From assembly GCF_947301925.1 (NCBI RefSeq), contig NZ_CAMYUE010000021.1:1-42531 (forward strand): a stretch of DNA of 42,531 nt, written 5' to 3'. Below, piece by piece: positions 1 to 8,252 of this stretch. The notes beneath the pieces were generated by a model. The model did not search any database, was not told the origin of the DNA, and was given only the letters and a program-made list of their open reading frames with translations. Made by a program: the position numbers and the translations under genes. The stretch's first letter is position 1; every line of letters begins with the position of its first letter. This DNA comes from an uncultured Ruminococcus sp. GTDB taxonomy: Bacteria; Bacillota; Clostridia; Oscillospirales; Ruminococcaceae.

Positions 1-2805
1 TCATATGTGAGAATGCGTAGGCAGGAACAGTATCGCCGCCTGTAATGGTTATCTTTGAGATAGCATAGGGCGAGAAGTCCATCTCGTTGTTTTCCCAGTT
101 GTTCCACTGATAGATGAACAGGTCTGCAACAGAGTCATATGTAGTCACTCCGCCGTCGATATTGGTGCAGTTCCTCATTGTTGCCGCATGGGGGAGAGTA
201 AGGTCTGCAAGGTTCGTACAGCCGTTGAAGATCTGTATGCCGAGAGATGTTACGTTTGCGGGGATAACAAGCTTCTTTATACCCTTGCAGTTCATGAACG
301 CATGGTCGCCGAAGCTCTTGTATGATTTGGGTATGCTTATGTTTCCGAGTTTTTTGCACTCTGCGAATGAATAGTTTCCTGCGGAGGTGATAGTGCCGTT
401 ATCGGGGAGAGCGGATAATGCTGTGTTGTAGAATGAGTAGTTGCCGAGAGTCTTGACTGTATCGGGGAGCTTTACTGTGGCAAGCGAGGTACAGTTCTGG
501 AAAGCGCTGTCGCCTATGCTCTGTATCTCGGAGCTGCTCAGGTCGATCTCCTTCAGGGTTGTCATATGTGAGAATGCGTAGGCAGGAACAGTATCGCCGC
601 CTGTAATGGTTATCTTCTCGATAGAGTAACCGGAGAAATCCAGCTCGTTGTCCAGCCAGTTGTTCCACTGGTACAGGAACATATCGGATACCGAATCATA
701 TGTGCCTATAGAGCCGTCGATATCGGTGCAGGACTTGTTTGTGGCTGCATAGGGCATGGTAAGAGTTTTCAGTGCCTTGCAGCCGTTGAACATCATTGCG
801 CCCATTGATGTTACCGACTTAGGTATCACCAGATCCACCATGTTTGCGCAGTCTGCGAATGCGTAGCTGCCCAGGGTCTTGTATGTGGACGGTACAGTTG
901 TCTTCACCAGGTTGGGACAACTGCTGAAGGCGTAGTTTCCTGCTGATGTGATGGTTCCGTTGTCGGGAAGGAACTCTATGGCAGTGCCGAAGTATGCGTA
1001 ATTGCCGAGAGACTTTGTTGTTTCGGGGAGATATACTGTTGCAAGTGATGTGCAGTTGTGGAAGGCGTGATCGCCTATGCTCTGTATCTCGGAGCTGCTC
1101 AGGTCGATCTCCTTCAGTGTGGTCATATGTGAGAATGCGTAGGCAGGAACGGTCTCGCCGCCTGTAATGGTTATCTTCTCGATAGAGTAGTCTGAGAAGT
1201 CCAGCTCGTTGTCCAGCCAGTTGTTCCACTGGTACAGGAACATATCCGATACAGAATCGTATGTGCCTATAGAGCCGTCGATATCGGTGCAGGATCTCTT
1301 TGTGGCCGCATATGGCATAGTGAGAGTTTTCAGTGCCGTACAGCCGTTGAACATGAGTTCGCCCATTGATGTTACCGACTTAGGTATCACCAGATCTACC
1401 ATGTTTGCGCAGCCTGAAAAGGCGCTGCTGCCGAGAGTCTTGTATGATGAAGGAACAGATGCCTTTACAAGATTGGGACAATCACTGAATGCGTGATTTC
1501 CTGCGGAGGTTATAGCTCCGTTGTCGGGGACAGACTTTATAGCTGTACCGCTGTAAGCATAGTTTCCGAGAGTCTTTACAGTCTTTGGAAGCTTTACTGT
1601 GGCAAGCGAGGTACAGTTCTGGAAAGCGCTGTCGCCTATGCTCTGTATCTTGGAGCTGCTAAGGTCGATCTCCTTCAGTGTGGTCATGCTTGAGAATGCG
1701 TAGGAAGGAACGGTCTCGCCGCCTGTTACAGTGATCTTTTCGATAGAGTAAGCGGAGAAATCCAGCTCGCCGTCCAGCCAGTTGTTCCACTGGTACAGGA
1801 ACATATCCGATACAGAATCGTATGTGCCGATAGAGCCCTCGATATCCGTGCAGGATTTATTTGTAGCCGCGTAAGGCATAGTGAGAGTTTTCAGTGCCGT
1901 ACAGCCGTTGAACATCATTACGCCCATTGATGTCACCGACCTGGGTATGGTCAGCTCGGTCATGTTTGCGCAGTTTGCAAATGCGTAGGCGCCGAGGCTC
2001 TTGTATGTAGACGGAACAGCTACCTTCACCAGGTCGTGGCATTCACTGAATGCGTAATCGCCTGCTGAGTTTATAGCTCCGTTGTCGGGGACAGACTTTA
2101 TAGCTGTTCCGCTGTAAGCATAGTTGCCGAGAGACTTGACAGTTCCGGGAAGCTTTACTGTGGCAAGTGATGTACAGTTCTGGAAAGCGCCGTTGCCTAT
2201 GCTCTGTACAGATGTGCCGCTGAGGTCGATCTCCTTCAGGGTGGTCATGGTTGAGAATGCGTAGGCAGGAACTATCTCGCCGCCTGTTACTGTGATCTTC
2301 TCGATAGAGTAGCCTGAGAAATCCATCTCGTTGTCCAGCCAGCTGTTCCACTGATACAGGAACATATCCGATACAGAATCGTATGTGCCGAGCTCTCCGT
2401 CGATATCCGTGCAGGTTTTTCTTACAGCTGCAAAGGGGAGAGTAAGTGTCTCAACAGATGTACAGCCGTTGAGCATAAGGTGACCCATTGTTATGACAGT
2501 ATCGGGGATAACCAGCTCCTTAACTCCCGTACAGTTCTGGAATGCGTAGGAGCCTATGGACTCCAGTGTGCTGCCGAAGCTGAATTCCGATACAGCCGTG
2601 CAGTTTGCAAATGCGTAGTCTCCTATTCGTGTAAGCTTTTCGGGAAGTACGATAATTCCGCTGACGGGCTCTGTTTTCTGGTCATTTGATGAGGAGCTGA
2701 GAGCTGTGAAGCCATCGAATACATGGTTGCCTATGCCTGTGATGACCAGATCCTTAGCGGGAGCATCGTCCTCGAAAAGGATCTGGGTCACGGTTGCGGC
2801 TTTCT
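1..2805 (-). repeat. 561-bp in-frame tandem super-repeat inside the LRR gene
   Basis: The landmark TCATATGTGAGAATGCGTAG, or a close variant, starts at 1, 562, 1123, 1684 and 2245, so the period is exactly 561 bp (187 codons). Units at 1-561, 562-1122, 1123-1683 and 1684-2244 are highly similar at the DNA level. The N-terminal-most unit (2245-2805) is the most diverged and acts as the cap of the array. The array continues past the left edge, so the copy number is unknown. Confidence 0.95.
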
Positions 2806-5215
2806 TGAATGGGGTTGCGCCGAAATTATACATATCGCCGTAACCGAATACATGGAGATAGCCGTTGTTATACAAGGTACCTGTTATATGATCGCCCAGC
2901 TTTACCGATTCGATAATGCGGGGAACGGTTCTTGTTCTTGTGGGCTTTACAGGTGCGGGACGGGCTACCGTAACTGTTGTGGTTGCTATTGCGGGAGCGT
3001 CCGGAGTAGTGGTTGAAGGACTGCCCGTCTGAACATAGCCGTCCGTGCCTATTGTTGCGCTTATGTCAATGCTCTTTGCGCTGGCATTTATTACTATGCT
3101 TTCAGTTTTTATTTTATTTCCGTCCACATATACGTTTATATTATATCTTCCGGGACGGGCATAGCAGGTGTATGTGTTTCCGACCTTGCGCAACTCGACG
3201 TTGTTTATCTTTACAACAGCATTTGTTACGTCTGTGGTATACTCGGAAGGCTCTCCTGCTGCATTGGTCGTCGTAACGATCTTATCGATATCGGTATTTA
3301 CTGTTATTTTGTATCCGATATTGGGGCATTCGCCAAGTCCTAATCTGATGAGGGATTTGTTGGCTGAAGAGAGCCAGTTACGGTTCACAGCGGGATCAAT
3401 AGGAGCCAGTGACGGATCGTATGAACCCAGTGACAGATACCAGTCGAACAGCTTGAAGCGGGCTTCTACAGCTGCTAATGTATGTGTGACCCAGCCGTCA
3501 AGGGCTTCGACTTCAAGACCTAACGACGCTACAAGCTCTGCATCTCCGTCTATACAGGTACCGCAGAGATGAGCCGTATCTCCTGACAGATCAGTACAGG
3601 AGTAGATGTTTGTATCACCGGATACGTCACCGCTGGCATCTGTGCTGATGCTTACGGAAAGTGAGCCCGAGAATTCAACACCTGCTGTTGCGGCGATATC
3701 AAATTTAGCTATCTTGCTGCTGATTATAGCTGCTCCTACGGAGAACTCAAATCCGATGAAAACACTTCCCGAAAGCTCAACCGTAAAGTTGGTGGAAGGA
3801 TCGTTTCTTTCTATTTTCTCCAGACCGTCATCTGTATTGAAATAGAAGCCGGATTCCTTTTCCAAGGAGAATGATACGGTCAGCTCTCCAGAAACGGAGA
3901 TAACGAAATCAAGCTCGATAGGGATTACAAGTCCGGGTACGGAAGTGGGGATATCGGTTTCAAACAATGGTATCTCTACCATGTGATCGAGACCGCCTAC
4001 CTGTATTTCACCTGAAATGGAAACTTCAAATGAAGCTGAGGTTGTCACGCTCATTTCAACATCGAGGTAGAACCAGTCAAGGTAATAGTTGAAGCTTACC
4101 TCGACGCCTATACTGATAGATGGGGTGACAGATAATGCTCCGGCGCTAAGCTCGGTAGATGATGAGAAATTGAACGAACCCGAGCCGTAGTCGCCGTCGG
4201 TGGCGTAGGAGATATATTCCTGCTCTATCTCCTCGGCCAGATCATCGGGATCGAAATGAAGCCTGTCTTCTGCTTCGTCGTACTCATAGCCGATGCCCCT
4301 TGCAGAGTTGTCTATCTCGGCTCCTTCAAGGCCTGCTGTGGTCTCGAACTTCATGAAGCGGAACATCTCGTCGATGTCGCTTGTGCCCTTGACAGTGGTC
4401 TTGTCTCCGTCAGTTGAGACCTCCTCCACCGCAACGGCGATGATGTCCTTTTCGTTGGGCTGAAAGTAGAAATACTGTCCCTTTTCCAGACCCTTTACAG
4501 TATCGTCGGCATTGCCGATGACGAAAACGTTGTTGTCATAGTCGGCGGAGACGAGCTGGTTGCTGTCCTCGGAGATCTCTGCCTTTACGGTGTCGTCGCT
4601 GAGAACGAGGAAGTTTGTTTTCTCGCTGTCGTCGAAGTTGACAACTCTCTCTGCGTCGAAATCATTTATGTCAGTAGCGATGATGTCCTGCACCTTGCTG
4701 GTGAAGGTGCGGCGGCTGTACTCATCGGAGAGGCGGGTGCCTGCCATGTCGGAGAGGAAGGCCCTGATGATGAAGTATTCGGGGAGGGCAGCCTTGTCCA
4801 CCATGCCCTCGTTTACTGTGAAATCGCCTTTCTTCAGCGGGATCTTAACGGAAGTGACAAGTTCATTTGTGGTTTCGTCAAAGAAGTTGACTTCGAGGGT
4901 ACAGTCTGACGACTGTGTGGATATGACGCGGACCTTGCCTGAGTCCTTGTCGAATTCCAGTCCCGATATCCTGTACTGATCCGAGACTGCGTTCTTTTTG
5001 TCGGAAAGCTGCTTCACGCCTTCACTGCCCGAAGACGAGGCGTCAAGGTACCTTCCCAGAGAGTTTGAGGCCTTCATTTCCGAAGCGGCAGCGTTGGCGG
5101 CGGTATCGCCGCTGCTGTCGAGAACTGCCCGCATGGAACGCGGCGGGGCGCCCGAGGTTACTGCCGATGCGCACAGAAAAGCACTGAGCACAGCGGCAAT
5201 GGTTCGTTTAAACAT
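1..5215 (-). CDS. Giant secreted BspA-like leucine-rich-repeat protein (C-terminus beyond window)
   Basis: An uninterrupted reading frame enters from the left edge and begins at ATG 5215, preceded by TTAGGAGTG. The first ~25 residues (MFKRTIAAVLSAFLCASAVTS) are a signal peptide. Residues ~30-720 are a non-repetitive, beta-rich region with many acidic residues and alternating hydrophobic strands that I cannot assign to a family. A Thr/Pro/Ala-rich linker follows (~residues 725-760). From ~800 onward come LRR_5-type repeats of the form AFxNCTxLxxVxLPxTVxxLG, grouped in 187-aa super-units. Each unit also carries a ~40-aa non-LRR insert containing TYDSVSDMFLYQWNNW. BspA-family proteins are typically surface or secreted binding proteins; adhesion here is inference. 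At least 1,738 residues lie in the window and no anchor is visible. It has its own promoter and faces away from the metallophosphoesterase gene. Confidence 0.9.
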   Translation of the reverse strand, partial: MFKRTIAAVLSAFLCASAVTSGAPPRSMRAVLDSSGDTAANAAASEMKASNSLGRYLDASSSGSEGVKQLSDKKNAVSDQYRISGLEFDKDSGKVRVISTQSSDCTLEVNFFDETTNELVTSVKIPLKKGDFTVNEGMVDKAALPEYFIIRAFLSDMAGTRLSDEYSRRTFTSKVQDIIATDINDFDAERVVNFDDSEKTNFLVLSDDTVKAEISEDSNQLVSADYDNNVFVIGNADDTVKGLEKGQYFYFQPNEKDIIAVAVEEVSTDGDKTTVKGTSDIDEMFRFMKFETTAGLEGAEIDNSARGIGYEYDEAEDRLHFDPDDLAEEIEQEYISYATDGDYGSGSFNFSSSTELSAGALSVTPSISIGVEVSFNYYLDWFYLDVEMSVTTSASFEVSISGEIQVGGLDHMVEIPLFETDIPTSVPGLVIPIELDFVISVSGELTVSFSLEKESGFYFNTDDGLEKIERNDPSTNFTVELSGSVFIGFEFSVGAAIISSKIAKFDIAATAGVEFSGSLSVSISTDASGDVSGDTNIYSCTDLSGDTAHLCGTCIDGDAELVASLGLEVEALDGWVTHTLAAVEARFKLFDWYLSLGSYDPSLAPIDPAVNRNWLSSANKSLIRLGLGECPNIGYKITVNTDIDKIVTTTNAAGEPSEYTTDVTNAVVKINNVELRKVGNTYTCYARPGRYNINVYVDGNKIKTESIVINASAKSIDISATIGTDGYVQTGSPSTTTPDAPAIATTTVTVARPAPVKPTRTRTVPRIIESVKLGDHITGTLYNNGYLHVFGYGDMYNFGATPFKKAATVTQILFEDDAPAKDLVITGIGNHVFDGFTALSSSSNDQKTEPVSGIIVLPEKLTRIGDYAFANCTAVSEFSFGSTLESIGSYAFQNCTGVKELVIPDTVITMGHLMLNGCTSVETLTLPFAAVRKTCTDIDGELGTYDSVSDMFLYQWNSWLDNEMDFSGYSIEKITVTGGEIVPAYAFSTMTTLKEIDLSGTSVQSIGNGAFQNCTSLATVKLPGTVKSLGNYAYSGTAIKSVPDNGAINSAGDYAFSECHDLVKVAVPSTYKSLGAYAFANCANMTELTIPRSVTSMGVMMFNGCTALKTLTMPYAATNKSCTDIEGSIGTYDSVSDMFLYQWNNWLDGELDFSAYSIEKITVTGGETVPSYAFSSMTTLKEIDLSSSKIQSIGDSAFQNCTSLATVKLPKTVKTLGNYAYSGTAIKSVPDNGAITSAGNHAFSDCPNLVKASVPSSYKTLGSSAFSGCANMVDLVIPKSVTSMGELMFNGCTALKTLTMPYAATKRSCTDIDGSIGTYDSVSDMFLYQWNNWLDNELDFSDYSIEKITITGGETVPAYAFSHMTTLKEIDLSSSEIQSIGDHAFHNCTSLATVYLPETTKSLGNYAYFGTAIEFLPDNGTITSAGNYAFSSCPNLVKTTVPSTYKTLGSYAFADCANMVDLVIPKSVTSMGAMMFNGCKALKTLTMPYAATNKSCTDIDGSIGTYDSVSDMFLYQWNNWLDNELDFSGYSIEKITITGGDTVPAYAFSHMTTLKEIDLSSSEIQSIGDSAFQNCTSLATVKLPDTVKTLGNYSFYNTALSALPDNGTITSAGNYSFAECKKLGNISIPKSYKSFGDHAFMNCKGIKKLVIPANVTSLGIQIFNGCTNLADLTLPHAATMRNCTNIDGGVTTYDSVADLFIYQWNNWENNEMDFSPYAISKITITGGDTVPAYAFSHM

Positions 5216-5273
5216 TCTAACACTCCTAACATATTTTTTGTATTGATCTGAACCTGTCACACAATACATGTAA

Positions 5274-5302
5274 ATTATATATCGTTTTATACCAATAGTC
5301 AA
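5274..5302 (-). promoter_or_regulatory. Promoter of the giant LRR gene
   Basis: On the minus strand TTGACT (5302-5297) and TATAAT (5279-5274) are separated by 17 bp, about 59 bp upstream of the ATG at 5215. This is a near-consensus sigma-A promoter. Confidence 0.75.
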
Positions 5303-5374
5303 TAAAAAAATGAGGGGAAGGCTTATAATTGTGCAATTTGTTCATTATTATATAAGCGTTATGCGGGCGAAAAG

Positions 5375-5404
5375 TTGAAAAACACATCTGATATGTGTTA
5401 TAAT
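5375..5404 (+). promoter_or_regulatory. Promoter of the metallophosphoesterase gene with an inverted repeat in its spacer
   Basis: TTGAAA (5375-5380) and TATAAT (5399-5404) lie 18 bp apart, ~50 bp upstream of the start at 5455. The spacer holds a perfect 7-bp inverted repeat, AACACAT-5-ATGTGTT (5381-5399), lying exactly between the two hexamers. That is a typical place for a repressor or MerR-like operator; the regulator is not identifiable here. Confidence 0.7.
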
Positions 5405-5454
5405 GTTCATATCAGCATATGATCGTGCAAATACATGATGAATGGAGTGAAGCT

Positions 5455-7428
5455 ATGAACACACTGAAAACAGGCGCGGCAGCTGCCGCACTTGTAATGA
5501 TCTGCATACTTACAGCGATATTTCCCTCCCTGTCCGCAGAGGCGGCAGGCTATGAAGCGTTCCTGCCGCAGAGTGAGGAAAAGGGCGTCCTCACCCTTGA
5601 GAACGGTGAAAAGTGGTACAGGGTCAACGGCTTTGTCGACGGGAACGAATATGTCATAACCGCACTCCGCTCCGATGGCGGGCAGGCCATACTTGCTGCG
5701 GTGGACGGCAATAATATAAAGAACGTGTGGACTTACTCCAGAGAGATCATGTCCACCAGCGTATCACCCAGAAGGACATTTCTCAGGTCGGGCTCCATGG
5801 ACCTTTCATGCCATGAGTCGCAGCTCTATGTGTATGCGGTATGGTACGTGGAGGGGGATATGATATGGGACTACATCGACGGCAGGCTGTGCTACAAGGA
5901 AAATGACAATATGTACTACCTGACCTACGACGAAAACAGCGAGGCTCCCTTTTCCTGTACCGACGATCCCCATAAGGCTGCGGCGGTGAACATATATGCA
6001 AGGGGAGAGCAGCTCAGCCGCTGCATAAAGGTGCACCCTTCATCTGAGAGCTATGTCACCGAGGGCAGCGGATATGCCGCTCCCGTTTATACTGCGGAGC
6101 TCCTGCGCTCCGATATAGTCGTTGACAGCGTAAGGTGGTTTATCGACGGCGAGGAGCAGTCCTGCGGCGGCCTGACCTTTACTGCTGACTGTCTCAGGGA
6201 CAGGCCTGCGGGAGTTTACCGCGTAAGCTGTATCATCGAGGGACACGACGACAATGATTTCTACTACAAGGAGAAGTCCGCTGATGCAGGCTTTGCGGTG
6301 GCAAAGGGAGTGGTACCCGATTCCGTAATGACCTTTTCCGATATACATGAGGAATACGGCCTTATCACCGAGGCTGTGGAGAGGGTAATGCAGCGCACTG
6401 GAGGATATATCCCCTCACTGATAGTTTGCACGGGAGATATGGTATACGGTCCCGAGGCAGCGGAGGAAACCATGCTTTCGCAGTTTTATCCCCGCATGGT
6501 GCCCTGTGTCTGCGGTATCGACGCGGTATATGTATCGGGCAATCACGATTCGGGAGCGGCAGCCTCCGTCATGTCGGCAGCTGCCGGCCTCGGCGCGGAC
6601 AGTAAGCTCCCTGCAAGCGGCGGCCCAGTCTTCATCGGTACATCTGCGGCTGTAAAAGAGAACGGTACCAGCAGCCTCAGCGCAAAGGGGCTCATAGTCT
6701 ACGGCCTCAACTACGAGGCAGTCATTGACAGAAGCGGTGAAAAGCCTTATTATACCTATGCCAATGCCATAACGGAGCTTGACGCCTTCCTGAAAAAAAC
6801 TGCTGAGGATTATCACGGAGAGCTCGTGATAATATCAGCGCATCCTGGACTTCATTCCCTTGGTATACAGAAGGGCTCCGTCAAGCCAAACGGCTTTGAG
6901 GTGTCGCAGTGGGCGGGAGGCAATATGTACAATGTTGACCGCTCATACGATATGGTCTCCCTCATAAACAGCTACGCCGAGAAGTACGATATGGATATAC
7001 TTTATCTATTCGGCCACAATCACTCCCGACGGGAGGTGGAGTTCTGCATGAAGGACGGCGACGCCATCACAAGCACAAAGAACTTTGCGGATCAGAGCGT
7101 CGGCACACAGACTCTCCGCTTCACCTATGCACATTCGGGATATCTCTCCACGGTGATAGGCTGTGCGGATTCCAGCTTCAGCTTCATACGCCGCGAAGGC
7201 GATGTCATAAAGGGTGAGCTGCTGAGTACGGCAGGTGACGGGGTGCGCAGCTGGGAGGCGGCTGCAAGGTGGGCTCCCGCAGCTGATGAGACCGCCTCCG
7301 CGACCACATCAGCTGCCGCCGCAGGTGCCGCGGACAGTCCGAAAACGGGATATAACGGTACGGCCGTTTACGGCCTGGCAGCAGCGGCAGCACTCATGCT
7401 CCTGTCCAAAAGAAAGCGCAGAGCATAA
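5455..7428 (+). CDS. Secreted calcineurin-like metallophosphoesterase with SPKTG wall-sorting tail
   Basis: The start is set at ATG 5455 (GGAGTGA upstream), which gives a clean signal peptide (MNTLKTGAAAAALVMICILT...), rather than at the in-frame ATG 5419. The 657-aa protein has an N-terminal ~280-aa region of unknown fold, then a metallophosphoesterase domain. Its metal ligands are FSDIH (D296, H298), TGDMVYG (D328), SGNHD (N363-D365), SAHPGLH (H463) and GHNH (H521, H523), so the dinuclear site is complete. The C-terminus has an Ala/Thr-rich linker, DSPKTG (627-632), a hydrophobic stretch and RKRRA. This is the layout of a sortase substrate, with S-P-K-T-G in place of LPxTG. Extracellular phosphoester hydrolysis is the likely role; the substrate is unknown. 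Confidence 0.9.
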   Translation: MNTLKTGAAAAALVMICILTAIFPSLSAEAAGYEAFLPQSEEKGVLTLENGEKWYRVNGFVDGNEYVITALRSDGGQAILAAVDGNNIKNVWTYSREIMSTSVSPRRTFLRSGSMDLSCHESQLYVYAVWYVEGDMIWDYIDGRLCYKENDNMYYLTYDENSEAPFSCTDDPHKAAAVNIYARGEQLSRCIKVHPSSESYVTEGSGYAAPVYTAELLRSDIVVDSVRWFIDGEEQSCGGLTFTADCLRDRPAGVYRVSCIIEGHDDNDFYYKEKSADAGFAVAKGVVPDSVMTFSDIHEEYGLITEAVERVMQRTGGYIPSLIVCTGDMVYGPEAAEETMLSQFYPRMVPCVCGIDAVYVSGNHDSGAAASVMSAAAGLGADSKLPASGGPVFIGTSAAVKENGTSSLSAKGLIVYGLNYEAVIDRSGEKPYYTYANAITELDAFLKKTAEDYHGELVIISAHPGLHSLGIQKGSVKPNGFEVSQWAGGNMYNVDRSYDMVSLINSYAEKYDMDILYLFGHNHSRREVEFCMKDGDAITSTKNFADQSVGTQTLRFTYAHSGYLSTVIGCADSSFSFIRREGDVIKGELLSTAGDGVRSWEAAARWAPAADETASATTSAAAAGAADSPKTGYNGTAVYGLAAAAALMLLSKRKRRA

Positions 7429-7433
7429 ACAAT

Positions 7434-7476
7434 AAAGCCCGTAGGATATGTGTGGCGCTGATATAGATCGGGCTTT
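7434..7476 (+). terminator. Possible terminator after the metallophosphoesterase gene
   Basis: AAAGCCCG (7434-7441) pairs with CGGGCTTT (7469-7476) just after the stop codon. The loop is long (27 nt) and no strong T-run follows, so this is a weak candidate. Confidence 0.35.
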
Positions 7477-7563
7477 GCCTGTGAAAGAGGTGTTGCGTAT
7501 GAAAACGATAATAATAGAGATAAATCAAAAGAGCAAAACATATAATATAAGGAGGCTTACCAT

Positions 7564-8082
7564 TTGATAAAAATTGAATTATTATCAGAAACAAATTTCT
7601 GTATAGAATCATTGGATCTATATAACAGAAAACAGGATGTAAATAAGGTATATCGCAGAATAGACGGAGACTATAAATTGGTCGAATGCAAATATACTGA
7701 AGATTGGGATCTCAACAAAAAGCGTTCTGTAGCAAATCAGATAAGCAGTGATGAATATATTACATACATTGCATTAGAAAATGATAAAGTTGTTGGTTTT
7801 ATAGGTCTGTTAAAGCAGCTGAACGGTCCGTACATGATTCTGGATATGATGCAGGTGTCTTCTGAATGCAGAGGACAAGGTATTGGCAGACAATTATTTG
7901 AAGCAGGCAAAGATGAAGCAAGAAAAAACGGTGCGGAAGCTTTGTACATATCAGCTTGTTCTTCAGAGGAGACGATTGCATTTTACAGAGCAATGGGGAG
8001 TGACCTGGCGAATGATCCTATAAAAGAAATTGCTGAAAAGGAACCATTTGACCTTCAGATGATTTGTCCTGTGAAAGATTAA
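7564..8082 (+). CDS. GNAT-family N-acetyltransferase
   Basis: The start is a TTG at 7564, eight bases after a strong AAGGAGG; no ATG fits. The 172-aa protein has the GNAT core: a strand with VVGFIGLL, then the acetyl-CoA pyrophosphate loop ECRGQGIGRQLF, then ALYISACSSEETIAFYRAMG. It transfers an acetyl group from acetyl-CoA to an unknown amine, probably a small molecule or antibiotic-like substrate. The gene is visibly richer in A+T than the neighbours on both sides, which suggests separate acquisition. It is convergent with the histidine kinase gene across a strong hairpin. Confidence 0.85.
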   Translation: MIKIELLSETNFCIESLDLYNRKQDVNKVYRRIDGDYKLVECKYTEDWDLNKKRSVANQISSDEYITYIALENDKVVGFIGLLKQLNGPYMILDMMQVSSECRGQGIGRQLFEAGKDEARKNGAEALYISACSSEETIAFYRAMGSDLANDPIKEIAEKEPFDLQMICPVKD

Positions 8083-8164
8083 ATGTCAACACAAACTGAA
8101 CTTTCTATCGTTCTATGATGTGGCAACAAATTCTGATTTAACTTAGCAGCTATATAAAATACCA

Positions 8165-8196
8165 TGCCCCGAAGCGCTTTTGAACGCTTCGGGGCA
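8165..8196. terminator. 12-bp perfect hairpin between convergent genes
   Basis: TGCCCCGAAGCG pairs perfectly with CGCTTCGGGGCA around an 8-nt loop, midway between the GNAT gene (+) and the histidine kinase gene (-). T-runs are short on both sides (ATTTTAT on the minus side), so it probably ends both transcripts but is not textbook. Confidence 0.65.
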
Positions 8197-8252
8197 AAAC
8201 TTCTATATGGGCATCCGCTTATGCCTGTGGGCTTTATTGTTTATCCATCTGC

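Noticed and set aside
399..2351. Medium-length open frames within the 561-bp repeats, both strands
   Set aside because: They recur with the repeat period, have no ribosome sites and give low-complexity Arg/His-rich products; they are shadows of the LRR frame.
1..2805. Regularly spaced repeats as a CRISPR array
   Set aside because: The period is 561 bp, a multiple of three, inside one continuous LRR reading frame; there are no short repeats with unique spacers.
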